64,000 bases of DNA from G963665495 sp963677785. Its GTDB lineage: Bacteria > Desulfobacterota > Desulfovibrionia > Desulfovibrionales > Desulfovibrionaceae. This document shows positions 8,720 to 16,696 of this stretch, piece by piece; position 1 is the stretch's first letter; the number at the start of each line of letters is the position of its first letter. The translations under genes were made by a program, and so were the position numbers. The notes under the pieces were generated by a model. The model did no database searches, was not told where the DNA came from, and saw only the letters and a program-made list of their open reading frames with translations. Where the stretch lies: the NCBI GenBank assembly GCA_963677785.2, contig CAXXDH010000002.1, forward strand, positions 868,001 to 932,000, written 5' to 3'.

Positions 8720-8755
8720 CTCTGTTGCGTATTGGAGAACCAATACGCAACAGAG
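8720..8755. repeat. Perfect 16-bp inverted repeat between convergent genes
   Basis: Sixteen bases starting CTCTGTTGCG pair perfectly with 8740-8755 around the loop AGAA. It lies between convergent dhaM and mbfA. An A6 run follows on the plus strand, so on the minus strand the T run precedes the hairpin rather than following it; it is not a simple terminator in either direction. It could be a bidirectional transcription block or a small repeat element. Confidence 0.7.
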
Positions 8756-8796
8756 AAAAAACGCCGGCAGGGTGGATCCGTTTGCCGGAAGTTGGA

Positions 8797-9777
8797 TTAG
8801 CCGCCGCCGATCAGAACTCCTGCCGCAAATACCAGCGACCCTCCCAACACAACCTGGAACGCTGCCCGCCAGAAGGGCGTATCCATGTAGCGTTTTTGAA
8901 TCCAGGCGATGGACCAGAGTTCGGTAAATACCAGCACAAAGGCTATGATGGTGGCTGTCCAGAAGTGAGGAATGAGATAGGGCAGCGCATGGCCAAGTCC
9001 ACCCAGGGCCGTCATAACGCCGGATGCCACCCCGCGTTTGGCGGGGCTGCCCCGTCCCGAGAGTTCGCCATCGTCCGAGGCGGCCTCTGTGAAGCCCATG
9101 GAAATGCCCGATCCCACACTGGCGGCCAGGCCGACCAGAAAGGTGGTATGCGTATTCTGGGTGGCGAACGCGGTCGCGAAAATCGGCGCCAATGTGGAGA
9201 CGGAGCCATCCATGAGACCGGCAAGCCCGGGCTGCACCCAGGTCAGAATAAATTGCCGGTGCGCGGCGTGATCTTCATCGCTGCGTTCGTCATCCTGGAG
9301 ATATTTGGCTTCCAGGCTCTCGGCAAGTTTTTCGTGGTGGGCCTCAATGGTGGCGAGATCCCCCAGAAGGCGGCGGGTGTCGGCGTCCGAGGTTCGGTCT
9401 GCCGCCTTGCGATAGAACCTTTCGGCTTGGCGCTCCATCTCGCGTGCTTCGTTGCGAATGCGCTCCAGTCCGAGGTTTTCTATCAACCAGACCGGGTTGC
9501 GCGTGTAGTATCCCGAGACATGTTCGCGACGAATCAGGGGAATAACATCGCCGAAGCGCCGTTTATGCATTGCGATCAGCTGGCGGCGATGGTTGTCCTC
9601 TTCCGCGGCCATTTCTTCGAATATTTTCGAGGAGGCAGGAAATTCGCTACGCAGCCGTTCGGCATATTGCCTGTAGATACGCGCGTCATCTTCCTCATTG
9701 GAAATGGCCAGAGCCAGGATTTCCTGTTCGGAAAGATCCTTGAAGCGGCGACGACCGCCACTCAAACCAGGAATCAT
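8797..9777 (-). CDS. mbfA: Membrane-bound ferritin-like/VIT iron exporter (MbfA-like)
   Basis: 326 residues in two parts. The first ~150 form a rubrerythrin/ferritin-like di-iron domain, with Glu/His ligands in SNEEDDARIYRQ, AAEEDNHRRQL, EMERQAERFYR and EAHHEKLAE. The rest is a VIT1/CCC1-type membrane domain of about five helices (TWVQPGLAGLMDGSVSTLAP onward). Related MbfA proteins export iron and protect against peroxide in alphaproteobacteria, so an iron-detoxification role in the inner membrane is likely. The gene stands alone, convergent with dhaM. The upstream AT-rich region (9778-9850) should hold its promoter; no clear iron box is recognised. Confidence 0.85.
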   Translation of the reverse strand: MIPGLSGGRRRFKDLSEQEILALAISNEEDDARIYRQYAERLRSEFPASSKIFEEMAAEEDNHRRQLIAMHKRRFGDVIPLIRREHVSGYYTRNPVWLIENLGLERIRNEAREMERQAERFYRKAADRTSDADTRRLLGDLATIEAHHEKLAESLEAKYLQDDERSDEDHAAHRQFILTWVQPGLAGLMDGSVSTLAPIFATAFATQNTHTTFLVGLAASVGSGISMGFTEAASDDGELSGRGSPAKRGVASGVMTALGGLGHALPYLIPHFWTATIIAFVLVFTELWSIAWIQKRYMDTPFWRAAFQVVLGGSLVFAAGVLIGGG

Positions 9778-9924
9778 GATATCCCTCCATCAATCAGACA
9801 GTTTTTTTGATATAAGCGCATTATATATATCTTTATTGTACGACCGGAACCGGTATTGCTACATTGTGGCGTACCAGTGTCACAGTTTCACCAAATAACA
9901 GATCGCCGATCAACACCATGTTTC

Positions 9925-10257
9925 TCAGCAAATTTGACCGGCCGGGATCTTCATGGGGCAAAACGATTTCCACTGGATTCCCCCGTCCATCCAATTCAGA
10001 AGCTGGACGTACATCAGTTTGCCGTTCAGTACGATGATGACCGGCGTCAGCCAGGCCAGTGCCATGCCCCCAAATTTGTAGGTAAAAAATCTCAGTTTCA
10101 GCTTGTGGCTGGTGAAATGGACCAGCGACCCGGCAAATACGAAGATGCGCATTAAAAGAGTGGGCTGCTGGGTATTGACGAAAATATGCACCTCGCTCAA
10201 AGATTTTTTCTTGCCTGGATCGTTCTGTTGCTTGTTGATTTTCATATCGCTGTTCAT
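9925..10257 (-). CDS. Small hypothetical membrane protein
   Basis: 110 residues, not recognised. A basic N-terminus (KINKQQNDPGKKK) is followed by two hydrophobic stretches, LLMRIFVFAGSLVHF and GGMALAWLTPVIIVLN, compatible with two membrane segments. The ribosome site is poor for the first ATG, and a second in-frame ATG lies four codons on. It is flanked by mbfA and an IS200-like remnant. It could be a genuine species-specific protein or a chance frame; I lean slightly towards real because hydrophobic segments and charged loops alternate sensibly. Confidence 0.4.
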   Translation of the reverse strand: MNSDMKINKQQNDPGKKKSLSEVHIFVNTQQPTLLMRIFVFAGSLVHFTSHKLKLRFFTYKFGGMALAWLTPVIIVLNGKLMYVQLLNWMDGGIQWKSFCPMKIPAGQIC

Positions 10258-10324
10258 GCGAAGTGTATTATTTCCTTTTCAGCATCATCTTCTTTTTTAA
10301 TCGTCTGCCTCAAAGGTTAAATCC

Positions 10325-10340
10325 CCCGGCTTCAGCCGGG
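10325..10340. repeat. Left-end hairpin of an IS200/IS605-type remnant
   Basis: CCCGGCT-TC-AGCCGGG, a perfect 7-bp stem just upstream of the TnpA fragment. Such subterminal hairpins are the transposase recognition sites of IS200/IS605 elements, which lack ordinary inverted repeats. Confidence 0.55.
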
Positions 10341-10375
10341 TAGCTTTCAGCTAGCGGTTGCCTTATAAACTCCTT

Positions 10376-10557
10376 ATGGAATACCGCCACGGAAGCCATA
10401 CGAAACACAAAATAGAGTATCATTTTGTGTGGGTTACGAAGTATCGTTACCAAATGTTGAAGGGTGATCTTGCTGTGCGAGTTCGTGATCTCGTACGGCA
10501 GATTTGTGAGCAGATGGAAATACAAATTATACGGGGTGTCGTGAGTAAAGATCACAT
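10376..10557 (+). pseudogene. IS200-type Y1 transposase (TnpA) fragment
   Basis: The first ~61 residues match IS200 TnpA closely: MEYRHGSHTKHKIEYHFVWV, TKYRYQML and GVVSKDHI, including the HUH-type region just reached at the break. The frame is cut at 10558 by the end of an IS4-type element. The expected C-terminal half, with the catalytic Tyr, is not found on the far side at 12102, so the insertion was accompanied by a deletion. Confidence 0.8.
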
Positions 10558-12101
10558 ACTCGACTTTCGGGGTTACCCCAAAAGTCAAAGCAACAATTTT
10601 TAGGTTGAAATAACTATTTTTTTCTTGAAGGGTCCTTACAACCTTACTATTCTGTTGTTTCCACACAATAAAACAGAAAAGGAGAAGGACCCAGATGCAA
10701 AATACATTGAGTCGCTATGAACTTCAAGATAAAGAACTGCGTACCGCATCGAGAATCGAGGCTTTTTTCAAGCAATTTTCGATTGCCGATATTGCCCGGC
10801 GGTGCGGAATCAAGAAAGCAAAGGGGGTTTCTTCTCCAGAAATACTTCTTTGCATTTTTTCGCTCCCTTTTTATCGGCTCAACATTTTTCGATATTTTCA
10901 GACCACAGGCGAAACAGACTTCGGTAAGGACGTGGTTTATGAGTTCATGCGTTCCTGCCACTTCAGCTGGAGACGTTTTCTCCTTCAACTGGCGGGGCGC
11001 GTTTGCATCCTGCTCCAAGAGCTTACCTCGGAAAAAAGTGATTCCGTGTTAATCATTGACGATTCCAGCATACACAGGCCCAGGGCTAAAAAGGTCGAGC
11101 TGCTCGCCAGGGTCTATGATCACGCCGAGAGTCGTTTCATCAAAGGGTTTCGGTTTCTCAGCATGTGCTGGTCCGATGGCGCCAGCCTTGGGCCTGTAGA
11201 TTTCGCACTTATGTCTTCCGCCAAGGAAAAAAAACGTTACCAGGATGTCACAAAACGAATCGACAGCAGGACTTGCGGAGCTAAACGCCGTAGGGAAGCC
11301 GTCTGCAAGTCCACTGAACTGATTGAGCCGATGTTGCGGCGTGCGCTCGCTTCCGGAATCAAGGCCAAATATCTGCTTATGGACAGCTGGTTTGGCATGC
11401 CTGCGGTTATCAGCAAACTTTGCAAGCATCTGCCCGTGATTTGTATGATCAAACGTACGCCCAAAATCTATTACTGCTTTGAAGGCGAGCGGATGAGCTT
11501 GAATGCGATCTATAAACGGCTCCACAAACGCCTGGGCCGAGCCAAAGTTTTATGCAGTGCGCTTGTAACCATGAACGGCAGCGAGTCTGCGCGCATCGTA
11601 TTTGTTCGCAATAAGCATAAAAAAGATTGGCTGGCGCTGCTCAGTACGAAGACGGAACTTTCTGAGGCCGAAGTTGTACGCATCTACGGCAAACGATGGG
11701 ATATCGAAGTCTTCTTTCGTACAGCCAAGCAGCAGTTGGATTTGGAAAAAGGCTGCCAAGCCAGAGACTTTGACGCCCTCATCGCGCATACGACTATCGT
11801 CATGCTGCGCTACATGTTCCTTGCCCTGGAACAACACCGCCATGATGATCCACGTACACTTGGACTGTTTTCCAAGCATGCTGCGATGAAGTGCGCGATC
11901 TCGCATATCTGGAAGCCCTCCAGCGAATTTTGACTTTAGCAATGCTGAATTTGCAAGAAAACAAGTATGTTGCTGAGGAAATGTGCCAAGCGATCATGAC
12001 TGAGGTTCTACAACAGGCACTCTATATGTTCGGCCTCAAACGGCACTATTGTCAAAGATCAAAACGTGTTGATGAATGAAGTTCAACCCCGAAAGTCGAG
12101 T
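10558..12101 (+). mobile_element. IS4-family insertion sequence
   Basis: Inverted repeats ACTCGACTTTCGGGGTT at 10558-10574 and its exact complement at 12085-12101 (17/17). The ~1.54-kb element encodes one IS4-type transposase. No target duplication is visible, consistent with the loss of the IS200 tnpA 3' half at the right junction. It sits inside the IS200-like remnant. Confidence 0.85.
10695..12079 (+). pseudogene. IS4-family transposase, frameshifted near the C-terminus
   Basis: The main frame (10695-11933) has the DDE residues: Asp in LIIDDSS, Asp in LLMDSWFG, and the IS4 signature Y(2)R(3)E(6)K in YGKRWDIEVFFRTAK. After TLGL at about 11865 the frame shifts: frame 0 runs to a stop with an unrelated tail, while the next frame continues the family C-terminus (FQACCDEVRDLAYLEALQ) to 12079. 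The TTTTCC at the junction is not a standard slippery heptamer, so I read this as a one-base mutation rather than programmed frameshifting. Confidence 0.8.
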
Positions 12102-12211
12102 GTTTGAGGAAAAAGACCGCCCCCGGTTGGGGAGTGAGCGGGGGGGGAGAGCCAGGGGCGGTTGAGCGTGAGAACTATTTTAAATAACGACAGACGTGTT
12201 ATATTGCGCTA

Positions 12212-12628
12212 TTATTTTTGTTTGTTGCGTTTTTTTTCCATCTCCTCATGGCGTTTTTTAAATTTTCTGATGAGTTTTGCATGAAGTTTCTGTTGTTCAG
12301 GCGTCAGGAATTTATCGATTGCTTCGATTTCGCTATCTAATATCTTTTGGATTTGAGGTTCAATGGTCTGGCGCAAGGCTTCCACTTTATTGGCCGTACG
12401 TTCTACAGTAGGCAGAATTTGTTTCACCTGTGCATCCGTCAAGCTCAATTCATTAGTCATCCTTTCAATTATGCGTTGTGCCACTTCATGGGGAGGAGGG
12501 GGCGGCATATCAGGATGATGAAAAAGATTATGCATGACAAAAGGCGACGTCAGAACCCCAAGGATAAAACCACAAAGTAAAAGTCCGATACCGGCCAGCC
12601 ATTGTTTTGAACGAAAGTTGAGAGCCAT
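12212..12628 (-). CDS. Spy/CnrX-like periplasmic metal- or stress-sensing protein
   Basis: 138 residues. One N-terminal membrane anchor (WLAGIGLLLCGFILGVL), a proline linker, then a helical periplasmic domain with LSLTDAQVKQILP and FLTPEQQKLH, the LTxxQ-type repeats of the Spy/CpxP/ZraP/CnrX group. The HH and proline-rich segment after the anchor and the Lys-rich tail are typical of heavy-metal-resistance domain proteins. It is the third gene of an operon with an ECF sigma factor and a small membrane protein, the same order of functions as CnrH-CnrY-CnrX, so it is probably the periplasmic sensor releasing the anti-sigma factor. The metal or stress sensed is unknown. Confidence 0.75.
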   Translation of the reverse strand: MALNFRSKQWLAGIGLLLCGFILGVLTSPFVMHNLFHHPDMPPPPPHEVAQRIIERMTNELSLTDAQVKQILPTVERTANKVEALRQTIEPQIQKILDSEIEAIDKFLTPEQQKLHAKLIRKFKKRHEEMEKKRNKQK

Positions 12629-12640
12629 GGTAGTTCCTTA

Positions 12641-12946
12641 TTACATCAGTCCGTACAAGGAATTGTACGTGCTCTCCAGACTGAGATATGCATACACATT
12701 GCTGGGATCAAAGTTCTGGCCAAGCAGCAAGAGGCAGAAAAGCACTGCAGCAGCTGCGCAGCTGGCCACGCAAAGTTTGGTAAAGACATTTTTTAAAAAA
12801 TAGGTTTCATCCTGCCTGACGCCCAAAGCCCGGATAATGGCCATGGTGCCGATTTCAAAGCCAACGGACGGCTGGGGCGCTCGGCTTGTTTTGAAAAAGC
12901 TCCGCAATTCCTTTTCCAGAACTCCATCTTTAGTCTCCCTGAACAT
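12641..12946 (-). CDS. Small single-pass membrane protein, probable anti-sigma factor
   Basis: 101 residues. A cytoplasmic N-terminus of about 55 residues, one membrane helix (VASCAAAAVLFCLLLLG) and a short periplasmic tail. Its start at 12946 is set by AGGAGGGG five bases upstream and lies 17 bases inside the 3' end of the sigma gene, showing translational coupling. Position, size and topology match CnrY-type anti-sigma factors; sequence similarity to CnrY is not evident by eye, so the role is inferred from context. Confidence 0.7.
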   Translation of the reverse strand: MFRETKDGVLEKELRSFFKTSRAPQPSVGFEIGTMAIIRALGVRQDETYFLKNVFTKLCVASCAAAAVLFCLLLLGQNFDPSNVYAYLSLESTYNSLYGLM

Positions 12947-13541
12947 AGTTCCCCTCCTGAACAATACTGCTTTCGGCCAGCACACGCCGAAGCTTTTTCC
13001 GTGCACGGTGGGCACGGACTTTGACTCTCGGAATGCTCCAACCAAGTATTTGGGCAATTTCCGCATGAGTCATCTCATCCTTATAAATCAGACCGATTAA
13101 AATCTTATCCTCAGGTGAGAGATTTTCAAGTGCCTCAGCGATCAGTTTACGTTTTTCCCGGTCTTCCATGTGCACCTCAAAGGGATTGATGTCCGGCACG
13201 GGCGTGACGCTGTCAAACCATTCGGGGTCCTCATTTCCAAGTGCACTTGCAGAAATTTCCTGTGAACGGGCTGATTTGCGCCAAAAATCCATACATTTGC
13301 TGACCGCTATTGTTATCAACCAATTCTTAAATGGTTTGACCTGTTTATAGGTATACAATTTTTCGAATGAACGAACAAATGTTTCCTGGGCCAACTCTTC
13401 GACCGCATCATAAGGAACATGTCCGTGGATCACAGCAAAAACATCCGATTTGTAACGTGTAATCAGCAAAGCGAATTGTTCAATATCACCTGCTAAAACA
13501 CTTTGAACGATTTCAATATCGCTCGGCGGCGTATCCATCAT
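12930..13541 (-). CDS. ECF-type RNA polymerase sigma factor
   Basis: 203 residues with region 2 (FALLITRYKSDVFAVI and ELAQETFVRSFEKLY, including the conserved AQETF) and region 4 (LSPEDKILIGLIYKDEMTH, AEIAQILGWSIPRVKVRAHR). No extra N- or C-terminal domain. It heads a three-gene operon with the putative anti-sigma and Spy/CnrX-like sensor. ECF sigma factors usually drive their own operon; the promoter should lie in 13542-13620, but I cannot point to a certain -35/-10 pair. The start codon could be either of two adjacent ATGs. Confidence 0.88.
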   Translation of the reverse strand: MMDTPPSDIEIVQSVLAGDIEQFALLITRYKSDVFAVIHGHVPYDAVEELAQETFVRSFEKLYTYKQVKPFKNWLITIAVSKCMDFWRKSARSQEISASALGNEDPEWFDSVTPVPDINPFEVHMEDREKRKLIAEALENLSPEDKILIGLIYKDEMTHAEIAQILGWSIPRVKVRAHRARKKLRRVLAESSIVQEGNYVQGD

Positions 13542-14217
13542 TAACTAAAAATCCGTTCGTCTTTGTGGAATATCTGCAGGTCAAGTCCTCACCCATCTTA
13601 AAGGATACAATACTCAGGAGTATTCAGTCAAAGAGCAATCCCATAAATTTTAACATGGACCTGCTATTACGGCCTTTTGCAAATTGATGTTCAACTGCGC
13701 CGATTGGTTCGTACCCGCCGACTGTATCGTAATATCCTGGCTCATTTTCTCAGAGTCGCGTGGCATCCACTCAAAAATAGGGGACCCCTGTTATTCTCGT
13801 GTCTTTGCCCCGAGCTCTCGGGAAATTGTAGTCTTCAGGTTGGCGGGGAGGCCTCTTAGAATTTTTTTCAGAGTCACTATTGCTGGCGTTATTACTGAAA
13901 GGCAAACTGTAAGTAGTTTACCCCTCCCCATCAAACAGACCTTTGATTCCCCTGCCAACTGTTTAGTAAGACGCTTGATCAGGAAGGTGGGTTACAGTCC
14001 CAGACAAAATCTCATGGATTTTCTTTAGTTGCCATAGGATTTCTTCAAGACGGGCTGTAGCAAAAGGAAGGTGATGAAAATTAATGTATTGGTATAAAAA
14101 CTTATTTTATGAGGAAAAACGAAAAAAGCTTGTATGTCCCGCTCCAGCTATCCATACTAAAAATTGTAATTTTCTTGTTGCTTAAAAAATATTAAATGAT
14201 CACAATTAGTTATCATT
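13542..14217. other. 676-bp region without a recognisable gene
   Basis: No convincing coding region. The plus-strand frame 13684-14028 has no ribosome site and unusual composition. On the minus strand an open stretch at about 13964-14075 (ending in a TAA near 13964) reads like real protein (ARLEEILWQLKKIHEIL), but I cannot identify it. The segment may be the worn remains of an accessory gene plus the ECF-sigma promoter at its left end. Confidence 0.4.
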
Positions 14218-14892
14218 TTACTTGGAGAACGTTTTTGCGAGGCGTATTTTTTGGTGGGTGGAGAGCTCTCTGTCGTCCAGGTCGATACCCGCATCATATT
14301 TTCCCACCACACCTGTGGTGGTTTCAATGGGCTTTGCACGGCGCGCATAGCGCAACAGATTCAGATAATCAGATTCGTAGGCGCCTTCAGATCGCCATCC
14401 GCCGCAACGGACCACAACCAGATCACGTGTCGCGCAGATGCACAACGGATCAATATTCGTTTGCCGGATAATTTCTTTGCCGGGTTCCAGGCGCGGCAGA
14501 TAGGGAACATCCAGCGTATAGCTTGTGTCGATGCGGGCAATGATCAGTTCGGCTTTTGGAAAAGCTCCATAAATTTTGAAAGCTTCAGGAGTGAGGGCAT
14601 TATCGTCGTCGACAAAAAGCACAAAGTGCCCTTTAGCCGCTTTCAACATGGCATTGCGTAGTGCGTTGCCGTAATTGCCGTCGGGTGGAAAGTCGTAACA
14701 GCGCCCATACTCCGGGAGCGGTACATGAACAGCACTTGGGCCGTCATAGCCGACCAGTAGTTCTATTTGATTGGTTGTCAGTCCGGCGGTTACTCTTGCC
14801 CGCTCCACACTGGCAACTGATTGTTGCAGGGCCTTGGGCCGGTCGCCCCGGCTTGGCGTAATGACACTGTAGAGGACGTTGCCTTTTGACAT
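14218..14892 (-). CDS. Family 2-like glycosyltransferase
   Basis: 224 residues. N-terminal SVITPSRGDRPKALQQSV is the GT-A nucleotide-sugar start; GNYGNALRNAMLKAAKGHF and the DxD-type metal motif VDDDNALT follow. The C-terminal half is short, so this is a minimal GT2. No membrane helices. Sugar donor and acceptor unknown. It is flanked upstream by the GGDEF gene on the same strand, separated by about 120 bases. The downstream region (13542-14217) is empty. Confidence 0.78.
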   Translation of the reverse strand: MSKGNVLYSVITPSRGDRPKALQQSVASVERARVTAGLTTNQIELLVGYDGPSAVHVPLPEYGRCYDFPPDGNYGNALRNAMLKAAKGHFVLFVDDDNALTPEAFKIYGAFPKAELIIARIDTSYTLDVPYLPRLEPGKEIIRQTNIDPLCICATRDLVVVRCGGWRSEGAYESDYLNLLRYARRAKPIETTTGVVGKYDAGIDLDDRELSTHQKIRLAKTFSK

Positions 14893-15010
14893 AGTTTAAT
14901 TTTCCTCCGACTCAAGTTGGACACTTGCGGCGGCCAGGTGAAAAAAAACCGGACGAAAGTGCCTGGCGGCATCTTTGTCCGGTTTGCAATTTACGCAACT
15001 TACAGCGGAA

Positions 15011-16492
15011 TTATTGCGCCATGGCCTTTGCTTCAAATTCCGAGCCCGAAAGCACAACCATGTTCCGTCCGCTGGCTTTGGCCGTATACAAGGCTTTGTC
15101 CGCATCCCGGACTAGGTCGGCAGTAGGCTTGAGCGCGCCTGGACGCAACGAGGAAATCCCCATGCTTGCAGTAACCTTAATCGGGTTGTCCTTGCCGCCA
15201 AAATGGGTGCGGGATATCTGCAGACGCAATCGTTCCGCCAGAGCCCAGGCTTTGACAGCGTCCGTCTGAGGCAGAATTACGATGAATTCCTCGCCTCCGT
15301 ATCGCGCAGCATAGTCCGTAGTACGCAGAGTGTTGAGCAGCAGCGCGCCAAGTTCTTTCAAAACCGTATCACCAGCCTGGTGACCGAGCGTATCGTTGAT
15401 ACGCTTGAAATGATCTATGTCCATGAGCAGCAGGCTCATGTTATGATTGTATCTCTGGTGTCTTTTAAGTTCCTCAATAAGCCTGATGTCAAAATGCTTG
15501 CGGTTGTGCAGCCGGGTGAGGCCATCATATTCGGCCTGGTTTTTGATTTCATTGAACGCAAGGGCATTTTTCAAGGCCAGTCCAAGGTGCTTAACAACAG
15601 CGTGGAGAATATCGACCTGGTCACGGCCGAGCATCACCGGTTTTGCCGTCAACATTGCGACGCATCCGAAACTTTCGCCGCCCGTACTCATGGGCATGAT
15701 AATGACGCGTCCCTGTGCAGGTGCGCTGGGCGGCAAAAGCTGTGATTCATCGATATCAAGCAGACGGACCGTGTAGTCGGATATCTGGCTTTCGGAAATG
15801 GTCGCAGCCTTTTCCATCAGAAAATTGATCCATTCGTCCTTGATCTCTTTATCTATGGTCTTGGAAACAAAAATTTCCGCCTGCAGTTCTTCGGTTTCCG
15901 GATCAGTCCGCCAGATCGCCGCGTGCAGCAGTCTCAACGGCATCAACAAATTGAGATCCTCTCTGGCTTTTTCCAGAATTTCAGTGGGCACGAGCGTTTC
16001 CGAAGCCCGTGTCAGAAACTTGTTGATAAAAGCGAGTTGTTCATTTTTACGAGCCAACAATTCGCGTTCCAGGTAGATTTCCTGGGTCATACGGTAAATA
16101 TCGGAATAGAGGTTCCGGGATTCGTCCGCACGGTCCACAACGGTACCGACCTGTTCAGCTGTCAGCGGGTGTTTGATGACATCGGTCACACCGCTGGTTA
16201 TGGCTTCCTCCAGCTCCTGGAGTTCATGCGCTTCATTCAGAATGAGCACCGTATGGAGCAGGCTGGTGGCAAGAAGGACTTTTTTACGCTTCATGTCCAG
16301 TTTTTTCCAGGTTCTCCAGGGGATCCAAACCAAAAATGGGGATTCCTCCTCAAGACGCGTAACAGAGGGGAGCTTGGAGTCGGGCCAGTTCTTCAATTCG
16401 AATTTTCGGCCGGCAGCATCTTCGATGCGGCCGCGTTCTTGTTCGTTCAGCCCGAGGCCCCACATGATGTTGGAGGTCTTCATAGGGATCAA
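15011..16492 (-). CDS. Diguanylate cyclase with receiver-like and GAF-like input
   Basis: 493 residues. Residues ~50-130 resemble a degenerate receiver (VLILNEAHELQELEEAITSG, VIKHPLTAEQV) with no phosphorylatable Asp at the expected place. Then a coiled segment (YLERELLARKNEQL), a GAF-like region (~165-320) and a GGDEF domain with the active motif GGEEF. An inhibitory RxxD I-site (RTTD) lies five residues before GGEEF, so product feedback is expected. It makes c-di-GMP in the cytoplasm. The start is TTG 16492, with GGAG seven bases upstream; ATG 16483 is possible. The PilZ protein at 2664 is a potential effector elsewhere in the window. Confidence 0.88.
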   Translation of the reverse strand: MIPMKTSNIMWGLGLNEQERGRIEDAAGRKFELKNWPDSKLPSVTRLEEESPFLVWIPWRTWKKLDMKRKKVLLATSLLHTVLILNEAHELQELEEAITSGVTDVIKHPLTAEQVGTVVDRADESRNLYSDIYRMTQEIYLERELLARKNEQLAFINKFLTRASETLVPTEILEKAREDLNLLMPLRLLHAAIWRTDPETEELQAEIFVSKTIDKEIKDEWINFLMEKAATISESQISDYTVRLLDIDESQLLPPSAPAQGRVIIMPMSTGGESFGCVAMLTAKPVMLGRDQVDILHAVVKHLGLALKNALAFNEIKNQAEYDGLTRLHNRKHFDIRLIEELKRHQRYNHNMSLLLMDIDHFKRINDTLGHQAGDTVLKELGALLLNTLRTTDYAARYGGEEFIVILPQTDAVKAWALAERLRLQISRTHFGGKDNPIKVTASMGISSLRPGALKPTADLVRDADKALYTAKASGRNMVVLSGSEFEAKAMAQ

Positions 16493-16696
16493 TGTCGTGC
16501 TCCTTTAGTCTTACGGATAATTTTGCCGATTGCCCTGATTATGCAAGAAAAAGTCCAAAACAAATAAGTTTATAATAATAACTAGTTATGTTTATTGTTG
16601 GGCAAAAGTGACAGTATTTTGACTGGCTGCTGGGAGCCTGAAGCAAATGCAAACATTGAATTGACAATATGCGATTCTTGTGAGCATTTTCACTTC

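Noticed and set aside
8716..9810. 364-codon plus-strand frame opposite mbfA
   Set aside because: Shadow of the MbfA gene in the opposite strand; Gly/Arg/Pro-rich translation with no family features.
11850..11900. Programmed -1 frameshift in the IS4 transposase
   Set aside because: The local TTTTCC does not form a slippery heptamer in the right phase, and the family normally uses one frame; a mutation is simpler.
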